Part shown: positions 55,392-64,000 of the stretch, one piece after another | Numbering within the stretch: the stretch's first letter is position 1 | Layout of the letters: every line of letters begins with the position of its first letter | Assembly: GCA_037157565.1 (NCBI GenBank) | Contig: JAZHRO010000055.1 | Coordinates: forward strand, 38,409,001 to 38,473,000 | Source: Thalassia testudinum | Lineage: Eukaryota; Streptophyta; Magnoliopsida; Alismatales; Hydrocharitaceae | Direction of reading: 5' to 3' | Length of the DNA: 64,000 nucleotides | The notes under the pieces: model-generated | Databases searched by the model: none | The model's input: only the letters and a program-made list of their open reading frames with translations | Told to the model about the DNA's origin: nothing | Made by a program: the position numbers and the translations under genes

Positions 55392-57111
55392 ACTATAAAA
55401 CCTAGGAACATGAATCTTGATGTCTTGATGATGAAACTTTTCCCCTTCTCCTTAAGAGACAAAGCTGCCCATTGGTATAGAACCATAGGGAAACCCATCA
55501 ACACATGGGATGAGCAAAAGAATGCCTTTCTTAGGAAATTCTTCCCTATTGGAAAAACAAACACCCTTAGGAGAGCCATCACAACCTTCACTCAACAATC
55601 TGGGGAACAACTCCATGAAGCATGGGAAAGATTTACTGACTTAGCCAGAAAATGTCCACACCATGGAATACCCAAGTGGCACCTAGTGTAAATTTTTTAC
55701 CATGAACTTAATGAGCAGTTGAGAAATTATGTGGACGCGGCTTTTGGGGGTGACTTTTTAAATAAAGACGAGTATAGTGCATATGACCTATTTGAAAGCA
55801 TGAGTGAAAACTCCCTCAACCAAGCCTCTATGAACACCTTTAGAAGGACTAGTCAACCAAGAGGAATGTATGAACTCCAAACTAGCCCAACTAAGGTTGA
55901 CTTAGAAAAGCTTTGTGAAAAGCTGGGAACCACAATCTCTAAGAAGTTTGATGAATTTCTTAATACAATCAAGACCACCCAGCCCATACCCAATCAAGGG
56001 ACACACTCCTCCCTACTCTGTTATTCCTAGACTCCCGCAAGAGAGCACCCTCACAACCTAAATCCGACTCACTCTGCAAGCCTAAGCTATCAGGACCCTT
56101 CCTATGGAGCTCAACAAGGAACCTTTGTTCCTGCTTATACTGATTCTTCCTATTCGATCAACCCATCCTCAGGATTCGAGGATGTTCAGGCCATCCAAGG
56201 ATACGCTAAGAATGATCCCTTTTCTAATAATTACAATCCTGGATGGCGTAATCATCCAAACTTCTCTTGTTCCAATCAAAAGGCAGGACAAGTGCCTCAC
56301 CAGACCCAGATTAGACAAGCTTATCCTAACTCTTTTAATCAGGGTCAATCTTCAAGGCAAAGCTATGTCCAAAGTCTCCCTCCACCCACCCAACTGACCC
56401 AAATGGAATTGTTGATTAAAATGATGGGTGAAATACTGACTGAGCAACAAGAGCTAATCAATCAACAGAATCGAAGGACTTAAGAGGAAATGAATGAGAT
56501 TAAGGGGCAACTTAGCCAGCTTGTTGACTTACGACAACATGGGACCTTCCCCTCATAACCCATACCAAATCCCAGGAACATCCAAAACTACAATAGAATA
56601 CCTCAACAGAACCAAGTTAACATGATGAACCAGGCACCACCAGGCTTCAACCAAAACCCACAACAAGGTCAACCGATTTTACCAAAGCCCGCTTAGAACC
56701 CAAATGCAATGTTGAATGCTGTTACTTTAAGGAGGGGGACCACCACCCAGGATCTTGTGTGGCCAACACAAAATGATTTCGAGCCTGAACAAGAGGATGG
56801 AAAATTAGAGGATGAAAAATTTAATACTGAGGATGATAATCTTGAGGCTCAGGAACCCAAGGTTGAAATAGCCACCCATATCCCATTCCCTGAAGCCTTA
56901 GAAAAACCAAAACTAAAAAAGAAGAACCCGTCTAACAATGAGGAGTTGCTTGAGTTGTTTAAACAAGTCCAGATAAACATCCCACTCCTCGATGCTATCA
57001 AACACATCCCTGCTTATGCTAAGGTCCTCAAAGACCTTTGTACTTAAAAGCGTCAGGCTAGGAACAAGTCACCTAGGAAGGTGGTTCTTTCTGAGCACGT
57101 GAGTTCTATAA
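55392..57111 (+). pseudogene. gag: Athila-type gag, head to head with pol
   Basis: One plus-strand frame runs the whole length, broken by in-frame stops (TAA 55,689; TAG 56,028; TAA near 56,480; further stops near 56,557 and 56,695; TAA 57,045). It begins inside the capsid core: [19 protein letters not shown], then FLRKFFPIGKTNTLRRAIT and EAWERFTDLARKCPHHGIP. A Pro/Gln/Asn-rich part with NNYNPGWRNHPNFSC and a helical LTQMELLIKMMGEILTEQQE follow. Next is an acidic linker, then FKQVQINIPLLDAIKHIPAY, the usual run-in to Athila protease. The N-terminus is missing at the junction with the minus-strand pol, and the protease is cut off by the Tekay element at 57,126. Confidence 0.85.
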
Positions 57112-57421
57112 TTCTAAAGAATCTATGTAATGACCCATCACACTTTTATCCTTTTAAGACGCTTGGAGTCTCAATCAGACATCTGGTTCCTTTCCCGAAC
57201 GTCTAAAAATGAAATTTTTGTACGCACACTGCGCTTTGTACGCGGGCGACGTACAGGACCCTCTTCTTCTAAAGAATCTATGTAATGACCCATCACACTT
57301 TTATCCTTTTAAGACGCTTGGAGTCTCAATCAGACATCTGGTTCCTTTCCCGAACGTCTAAAAATGAAATTTTTGTACGCACACTGCGCTTTGTACGCGG
57401 GCGACGTACAGGACCCTCTTC
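57112..57421 (+). repeat. Exact 155-bp tandem duplication at element boundary
   Basis: 57,112-57,266 and 57,267-57,421 are identical base for base. Each unit contains 14 bp of Athila target (TTCTAAAGAATCTA) plus the first 141 bp of the Tekay LTR, starting TGTAATGACC at 57,126 and 57,281. Confidence 0.93.
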
Positions 57422-59948
57422 TTCTCTCTCCCTTCCTTTTCTTCCCCAAACCCTAAACCCCCCATGCCATCTATATAAGCCCCCCTCCTATCTCCTCTCC
57501 ACTCCACACACCAGCCGCCACCACCACCTTCAGTGTTGTGCGGGAGAGTGCGAGGGGGCGAGCGGAGGAGAGCGCGGGAGGAGGAGGAGGCCGAGGTCGA
57601 AGGAGCCTCGGTGGAAACTTGGCGCAGCTCGCACAGCCACCGCGGGCACATGCGGGAGGAGGAGGGAACTCGGGGAGGCGGCCTCCTGGCCCTCTGCAAC
57701 AATTAGAGCTGCGGCAGTGTGAGGCGGAGCGAGTGGAGAGCATTGGAAGGAGTTCTTGATACTGAAACTTTTCCAGTATCAGACGTCTGGAGTGGAGTCT
57801 AGACGGCTGACGGGGTATCTGGATGTCTGGAGCTGAGGCCAGATGTTTGAAAGCTCATTTATTGCAAAGGTACGTATCTCCTTGCGCTATGCATATCGCA
57901 GTGCAGGGGTTTATGTCCCCTGACTACGCCTGCGACGTTGTACGCAGGTGCAGCCCTGGGAAGGAGAGTGGAACGCTTTCCCACGTGCTTTTGGATGTTT
58001 TATCAGATCACCAGACATCCGGAGGTGCATCCAGACGACTGGAGGTATTGTTCGACGTCTAGAACTGCCTTCAGATGATCGCAGAGAAGGCCTAGATGTC
58101 TGAGGGTACCGCAGGGACTTAAGGTAAAGATCTGGCACCTTTTAAGATGTCTGGGAGTATCCCCAGACATCTGATTTTGAACAGTAGGCACGTTTTTTCC
58201 CATTTGGGGTCCGATCGGGGTCCTTTTTTCGCAAACGAAATACCTGTACTTTCCTCGCGAGTTCCTCTATGTACTAGAGTCCTTTGTGCACTATTCTGAA
58301 TCCTCCTTTTGTGATGTATTCTCTGATATAGGGTTTCAGCCTGCTGCGTGTTTGGGGCTCGCAAAGACGCCTGGGTCTGCGGTTTGAGCCCCCATTACTC
58401 CCGTATTGCTTGGTACAGTGGTTAATTCTATTAATAATATTTAAATAAGAATGCGCTTGTGGAAATAGCCAAATGGAACCTTAGGATGTGACATGAACCC
58501 TAGGATAGAGAAATGAATGAACCGTTTGTGTTGTATAATGTACTTGCATGCATGATTGAGTTAAACTGTTAGCAATTGCCTGCATTATAATGGTGAGCTG
58601 CTTATTGGAATATGAGCTGCCTGTAATTAATGAACAATTACCTGTGAAATCATTAGTTGCATGTATCGAATTATGGAAACACGAGCTGTCTGTATATGCA
58701 TGAGAGATAAATTGTGAATGGTGAAATCTGGATCGGAATAAATGAGGTGAACATGAGTATGAACCCTACGGGGAATTAGGAGTGGAACTCCTATGGATAA
58801 ATGAAAACCTGGAATGTAGACGGGAAGTGCACTGGCCCTTGAGTACGTGGTACCAAGGAGAGCAACTATCCCCTTTTTGTGGAGAGCAGAGCTAGCCTCC
58901 TTTGGGTTGAGGCCCGGGGTTAGGATTGGCTACCCTACACTGACTCCTGTTGGCCCTCGTGCACGCAATACCGTGGCAAGCTACTAGTGTAGGGAGAGGG
59001 CTAACCACCCCATGGGGCGCGGGGTTCAGTTAGCCACCCTACACCGACTTGTTAGGCTCTCTGGGTAAACCGAGGTAGTCAGACGAGGGTGCGCGGATTG
59101 TGGAGGGGCGAGACCCTTGTTTAGTTATGAGGGGCGAGACCCCTATTCTGAGAGGGCAAGGCCCTATACTGTTCCGTGCTGTACTTTGGGTGTACCTGCT
59201 AGTGAAAACAACTGACCGCGTGTCAATGCGGGGTAGCTACCCGTGCTCTTATTATGCGTGTCGTAGTTACCGCTATGTCTTGACAGTGACCTCAGGGTGG
59301 TTGACTGGGTGTAGGACTACCATAGGGGACTCTCCCGGCCAGGAGAGCACGACGTGTACTTTCTACTCTACGGAAAAGACTGCAATCAAGATCGTTCCCA
59401 CGAGGAACATGCAAGATCAAGAATATCTGGATGTTTGAGAGAAATGGGTGAAACAGAAATACATATAAAATATATAAATAGAAATGAGAATTAAACCTGT
59501 TGCTTTTTACTATTTTTAGATAATATAGATACCACTCTACTCAGCGTTCGCTAACTATCTTTTCATAATACTATTCAGGACCAGAAGTTGAGCAGCCCGA
59601 GCTTCCGACTGCGGAGGGTGCTAGGCCCAGTCGAGCCCAATCGTAGTTTTTTAGCACTTCCTTTTCGTTCCTTTACTGTTGTAGTAAGTATTGGACATTT
59701 AGTTACCGTTTGTCTCTACTGTTTACTTCCGCTTTCCGTTGTTTTTGTTATTGTGGTAGTATGTACTGAAATAGCAGATTTACTTTCCTTTATTGCTTTG
59801 TACGTTTCTTTTGTTTAGTTATATTGCATATGTGAATGAGGTTTACTTTCTTGCTTTTAGTTATTTCTTGCTGGACAACTGGGTCTTGGGATTAGTCGAG
59901 GCGAGTTGGACTCAGGTCCTGTAGGGATCCGGCAATCGGGTCGTAACA
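57126..59948 (+). repeat. 5' LTR of Tekay copy C
   Basis: It ends GGGTCGTAACA, three bases before the PBS. It carries AGACGTCT-type motifs (57,160-58,180), a TATATAAG TATA box at 57,472-57,479, a CT-rich leader, the two hairpins (58,879-58,940 and after) and the conserved GATCGTTCCCACGAGGAAC element near 59,388. It is the only uninterrupted Tekay LTR here and the best reference for the other two. Confidence 0.88.
57472..57479 (+). promoter_or_regulatory. TATA box of Tekay copy C LTR
   Basis: TATATAAG follows AAACCCTAAACCCCCCATGCCATC, as in the solo LTR at 1,061. It sits about 190 bp from the inner LTR start. Confidence 0.6.
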
Positions 59949-59951
59949 AGA

Positions 59952-59963
59952 TGGTATCAGAGC
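59952..59963 (+). other. Primer-binding site (initiator Met tRNA type) of Tekay copy C
   Basis: TGGTATCAGAGC, with the downstream AAGGTCGTCCCGAGAA identical to copy B. Confidence 0.9.
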
Positions 59964-60132
59964 AAGGTCGTCCCGAGAAATGAACCAATTGTCTTGAGAA
60001 TAACCATTCACGTGCATATAACTAGGATAGCCACCACAACATATCGCTTTGATATTCGTTCCGAGTCTTTTCTCGAAGAAATTCGATTTCGTTGACCCCC
60101 CTTGTTCTGTCTTTCGCGGCTCCTTGCAGGAG

Positions 60133-61366
60133 ATGCCTCGTCGGGGAGTTCTTGAGGCGGGCCGTGGTCACATCCGTGGACGAGGTCAGAGGGGCAGACG
60201 TGCTGGGCCTGAGGTACTAGTTGACTCACCTCTTGTCCCAGGTGTTTAGGCCCAGGATCTCGCCCAGCTGATCAGGGACATTGTGCGAGAGGAGCTCCAC
60301 TAACCTCCACGGGCACCTCGCCCTAAGGACAAGGAGGGGGAGTCCTCGGTGGGACAGAGAGACCGCCGCAGCGCCGGACGAGCTGGAGGGGGAGGGGGTG
60401 GTCCTCCACTGCCCCCACTACACTCTAACACTTCCGAGCACGAGCTCTCCTTGCCTGGATGCGTGCCCGTTCCCCCAATACAGTTGCACCACGAGCTTTT
60501 TGGACAGTTCCAAAAGCTGAAGCCCCCCTCTTTCAAGGGGGATGAGGACCCGTCTGAGGCAGAGGACTGGCTGGAGTAGATAGAGAAGGTGTTCGACACC
60601 CTTCGCCTTCCCACAGAGTGCTGCGTGGAGGGCAGTCAGAGGCCTTCGGGTGGAGGGCAGTCAGAGGCCAGGAGTGGAGAGAGAACCGACATGGGACTAG
60701 TTCGTGACTCTCTTCTGTGCGTAGTACTTTTCACAAACCTGACAAGACTAGAGGAGGCAGGAGTTCCACACTCTTCGCCAGGGGACGATAACTGTCAACG
60801 CGTACCACACACATTTCCTAGAGTTGCCCCGTTTTGCCTCGATAGCCATGTCTACAGAGGAGGAGTGCCTGTGGAGGTTTACTGAGGGGATCTAACCTGC
60901 TATTCGAGGGTACGTCAAACCCCTGAAGCTGCCCACCTTCTCACGAGTTGTTGAGGCAACCATGACCTACGACGAGACCAACCTGACCGACAGCAGATGG
61001 AAGAGGCCCTATCAGCCATAGTACTCTCAGGGTCGTCGAAAAAGGAGGCACACGACACCCGCAGGAGAGCCATCTCGTTTTGCGGGGCCATCAGTGGCCT
61101 TTGGGGACCCTCGCCCAGCCGTCAACACCGGACCCCCACCCAGCCGCCAGCAGGGACCTGCTGAGGGAGGAGGTCGTGTTTCCCTCTGCTACCAGTGTGG
61201 CCAACCAGGCCACATCAGGAGGGACTGCCCATCTAGGGCCGGAGCACAGTAGATGCTCCCCGCACTGAGCACTGGAGGCCAAGCTGGTGGTCGTGGTCCC
61301 CAGGCGAGTGGGGGAGGGTAGCAGTCACGGGGAGGGTACCGACCAGCGGCTGCTCGCCCGACCTAA
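60133..61366 (+). pseudogene. gag: Tekay gag, copy C
   Basis: The ATG at 60,133 starts MPRRGVLEAGRGHIRGRGQR. The capsid core is present (LFGQFQKLKPPSFKGDEDP). The CCHC zinc knuckle is intact near 61,186-61,230 (CYQCGQPGHIRRDCP). TAG stops at 60,247 and 60,577 both correspond to CAG in copy B. An internal duplication of a short segment (GGAGGGCAGTCAGAGGCC, twice near 60,627 and 60,651) and frameshifts also break it. Confidence 0.82.
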
Positions 61367-61930
61367 AGTGTAGCTGCTTTGTCTGCACCAACGACTAAGG
61401 GGTATATCAACACCTTGACACACAGAGATGCCAGGGCTTCTGGTTTAGTGGTGGCAGGTATGGTTACCATTTTTGGCAGATTAATGTACGTACTTTTTAA
61501 TTCCGGTGCCACACACTCTTTTGCTGCTGCGAGTTCTACCGTCAATTTGGGATAGGGCAGTGTACTGTTAGAGGATCCGTTTGTGATCAAAGGCCCAGGT
61601 GGCCAGTTGTTTGTAGCTGAGGAGGTCTACACGGACTGCAAGGTTCGTATAGGGGGACACAGCCTCCTTGCTGACCTGATGGTGATATAGATGGAGGATT
61701 TTGGCGTGATCCTAGGGATGGACTGGTTGTCCGCCTATCATGCCCTTGTGGACTATTTCGGGAGGAAGATCATCTTCTCCATACTGGAGTTACGTCCATT
61801 TGAGTTTCTCGGACAGCCGGTGGACGGAGGTTTCAGATGCATCTCCATGCTTCACGCAGGGAGGCTTTTGAGCTAGGGGTGTGAGGGCTTTTTGGCCTGT
61901 GTAGTGACAAAGCCTACCCCCGTGTTTGAC
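61367..61930 (+). pseudogene. pol: Tekay protease, copy C
   Basis: Reading gives VLFNSGATHSFA, where the active-site Asp of the usual DSGATH is Asn (AAT at about 61,500). It is followed by a TAG at 61,688 (CAG in copy B), MEDFGVILGMDWLSAYHAL and a TAG at 61,874 (CAG in copy B). The active-site change means this protease was dead even without the stops. Confidence 0.75.
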
Positions 61931-62860
61931 TTTCAGAGTATTCCGATGGTTTGCGAGTACCCTGACATTTTTCCAGAAGAGCTGCCAGGACTACCGCCCC
62001 AGCGTGAGATCGAGTTTGAGATCTCATTGGTACGGGGACCAGCCCCATTTCTACTGCACCGTATCGTATGGCACTGCTTGAGCTGCGAGAGCTCAAGTCA
62101 CAGCTACACGAACTGTTGGAGAAGGGCTTTGTGAGGCCTAGTGTGTCCCCGAGGGGAGCCCCTATGCTGTTTGTGAAGAAGAAGGATGGTACCCTGCGAC
62201 TTTACGTCGACTACCGATAGCTTAATAGTGTCACCATCAAGAACAAGTATCCGCTGCCGAGGTTTGAAGACCTCTTCGACCAGTTGCGAGGTGCCATAGT
62301 GTTCTCCAAGATAGATCGGAGGTCAGGCTACCACCAGTTGAGGATTAGGGAGACTGACGTCTCCAAGATAGCTTTCCGTACCCGGTACAGGCACTACGAG
62401 TTCTTGGTCATGCCATTTGGGTTGACCAATGCCCCTGCTGCTTTTATGGATTTGATGAATCGGGTTTTTAGACCGTACTTGGACCAGTTTGTGGTGGTGT
62501 TCATTGACGACGTACTCGTTTACTCGTGGGATCAGGCGCAGCACGGGCAGCATCTACGGATGTTCCTGGACACTTTGAGGCGACGTACGTTGTATGCCAA
62601 GTACAGCAAGTGCGAGTTTTGGTTGAGGCAGGTGACTTTCTTGGGCCACGTGATCTCGGGGGATGGTTTGGTTGTGGACCCAGACAAGGTTGAGGTTGTA
62701 CTCAGGTGGGAGAGGCCACGTACAGTGATAGAGATACACAGCTTTTTGGGACTGGCAGGCTACTATCGACGATTTATCAAAGGATTCTCTCAGATTGCGC
62801 ATCCTATAACCCAACTGAGTCGAAAGGATGTGTCCTTTGCCTGGACAGATTAGTGCGAGG
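61931..62860 (+). pseudogene. pol: Tekay RT, copy C
   Basis: The linker CEYPDIFPEELPGLPPQ leads into RT with [17 protein letters not shown] at 62,218 (CAG in copy B), then [29 protein letters not shown] and the catalytic FIDD near 62,500. The frame from 62,284 to 62,853 is open (189 codons). A frameshift near 62,040-62,060 separates it from the linker. Confidence 0.85.
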
Positions 62861-63280
62861 AATGTTTTTAGGAGTTGAAGGAGAGACTGACTTCAGCTCC
62901 TGTGCTTACCATCCTTGACAGCAGTGGTGATTTTGTGGTTTACACAGATGCTTCATTGTAGGGGTTTGGCGGTGTGCTCATGCAGCGGGGTCACGTTGTT
63001 GCTTACGCCTCGCGGCAACTGAAGCCCCATGAGCATAGCTACCCTACCCATGACTTAGAGCTGGTAGCTGTTGTCTTCGCGTTGAAGACATGGAGGTACT
63101 ACCTTTACGGTGAGACTTTCGAGATTTTCATGGATCTTAAGAGCCTCAAGTACTTGTTTGACCGGAAGGAGCTCAACATGAGACAGAGACGTTGGTTAGA
63201 GGTTCTGAAGGACTACAACTGCAGCATCTCCTACCATCCAGGGAAGGCCAATGTGGTGGCTGACGCCTTGAGCTAGAAGG
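62861..63280 (+). pseudogene. pol: Tekay RNase H, copy C
   Basis: TAG at 62,868 (CAG in copy B) and TAG at 62,958 (also TAG in copy B, after VYTDASL). Then an open stretch [38 protein letters not shown] and [13 protein letters not shown] follows to a TAG at 63,274. In the third catalytic motif the Asp is kept ([11 protein letters not shown]). Confidence 0.82.
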
Positions 63281-64000
63281 TGCCCACGCACTTGGACAGT
63301 CTATGGGCACAGAGTTGAAGAATTATGGAGGAGTTGGGCAGTTGGCGACCTCGGGAGTCACAGGGGTATTGTGGGACAGTGACAGTGACGCGGTAGACGC
63401 GACCAGAGCTGATAGACTGCATCATCGCAGGATAGATGACAGATCTGTACTTATAGACACTGCGGGATAGGGTGTTGACAGGTGACCCAGGAGACTTTTC
63501 CTTTACAGACGAGATACTGCGCATGAGGGGACGCTTATGCATTCCTAAGGACAAGGAGTTATTGAGAGAGCTCCTGGCTAAGTTGCACGGGTCCAGGTTC
63601 ACCATACATCTTGGGAACACAAAGATGTATCATGATCTGAGACGCAACTTTTGGTGGAGAGGGATGTAGCGGGATGTTAGTGAGTTTGTGCAGCAGTGTT
63701 TGTGTGCTAGCAGGTGAAGGCCGGGCACCAGAGGCCTGCAGGGCCATTGCAGCCACTTCCTGTGCCAGGGTGGAAGTGGGAGAGCATCACCATGGACTTG
63801 GTGGTGGGTCTGCCAGTTACCCAGAGAGGACACGACGCAGTCTGGGTGATAGTGGACAGGTTGACGAAGACGGCACGTTTTCTACCGATTCGAGTCACCT
63901 TGGGACCAGCACGGTTGGCAGAGAGGTACATTCGCGATGTGGTACACCTACACGGAGTTCCGCGCGAGATTGCATTTGACAGGGATACCCGTTTTACTTC
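63281..64000 (+). pseudogene. pol: Tekay integrase, copy C, cut by window edge
   Basis: The linker carries the TAG stops also found in copy B (near 63,394 and 63,433). The zinc-finger region (LHGSRFTIHLGNTKMYHDLR) has a TAG at 63,667 and a small deletion in the CxxC part (GTGTTTGTGTGCTAGCAGG). The core then reads through MDLVVGLPVTQRGHDAVW and VDRLTKTARFLPIRV to the window end near the second catalytic Asp. Confidence 0.8.

Larger units (their letters stand above)
57126..64000 (+). mobile_element. Tekay/Del-type Ty3/gypsy element (copy C), right end outside the window
   Basis: The 5' LTR spans 57,126-59,948 (2,668 bp from the inner start at 57,281). Then come the PBS, gag, protease, RT, RNase H and the first part of integrase up to the window edge. 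It is collinear with copy B and clearly the same family, with many substitutions. It lies in Athila sequence just where protease should start. It has multiple TAG stops and small indels, and is not functional. Confidence 0.9.

Overview
This window looks like repeat-dense, probably heterochromatic DNA from a flowering plant with a large genome. I see no intact ordinary host gene and no rRNA gene, tRNA gene or CRISPR array. Nearly everything recognisable is LTR retrotransposon: Ty3/gypsy chromovirus of the Tekay/Del type, Athila-like gypsy, Tat/Retand-like gypsy, and Ty1/copia. The evidence is polyprotein motifs, primer-binding sites matching plant initiator-Met and Asp tRNAs, TG...CA LTR ends and 5-bp target-site duplications (TSDs). 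The species cannot be named from this sequence.

Layout. (1) About 600-41,170 is one decayed Tat/Retand-like element on the minus strand. Reading right to left it has gag (41,172-39,800), protease, reverse transcriptase (split), RNase H, a second RNase H, and integrase ending near 31,010. A convergent intron-bearing ORF on the plus strand lies beyond it, in pieces at 611-862, 10,461-11,145, 13,923-14,121 and 30,345-30,816. (2) That ORF has been broken by a solo Tekay LTR (868-10,455, TSD CTTTA) that itself hosts a non-autonomous Athila-like element (2,364-9,392); by a solo copia-type LTR (12,296-13,922, TSD GGAGG) inside a roughly 1.16-kb tandem duplication; and by a solo LTR of a 2.6-kb family called beta here (14,122-30,344, TSD GTTGG). 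The beta LTR hosts a copia element (14,126-27,699), which hosts a Tekay element (15,445-26,258), whose 5' LTR hosts another solo copia-type LTR (17,374-19,103, TSD GGCTC). This is five levels of nesting. (3) The Tat reverse transcriptase is split by an AGCT-rich insertion (about 33,665-38,966) carrying a solo beta LTR (34,880-37,563, TSD ACTAC).

(4) 41,173-53,333 holds further LTR pieces and a minus-strand non-autonomous Athila-like element (3' LTR 43,183-45,807; PBS 53,020-53,037; 5' LTR remnant 53,041-53,333), interrupted by a solo beta LTR (47,264-49,919, TSD GTAAT). (5) 53,334-57,111 holds an Athila RT-RNase H-integrase frame on the minus strand, head to head with an Athila gag on the plus strand. 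(6) 57,126-64,000 is a second Tekay element, starting with an exact 155-bp duplication and running off the window in integrase.

How the parts work together. Gag would form the particle, and the pol domains would mature, copy and integrate the element. The Tekay integrase carries a C-terminal chromodomain-like tail that in this lineage steers insertion into heterochromatin. All coding regions except one 681-codon Athila pol frame are broken, and that frame has lost its integrase catalytic Glu, so no copy seen here looks autonomous.

The most interesting signals are: dense arrays of short palindromes inside LTRs, including AGACGTCT shared by Tekay and copia-type LTRs; a covarying hairpin in the Tekay LTR; Gln CAG codons turned into TAG stops between the two Tekay copies; premature stops shared by both copies; and the split convergent ORF of the Tat element.
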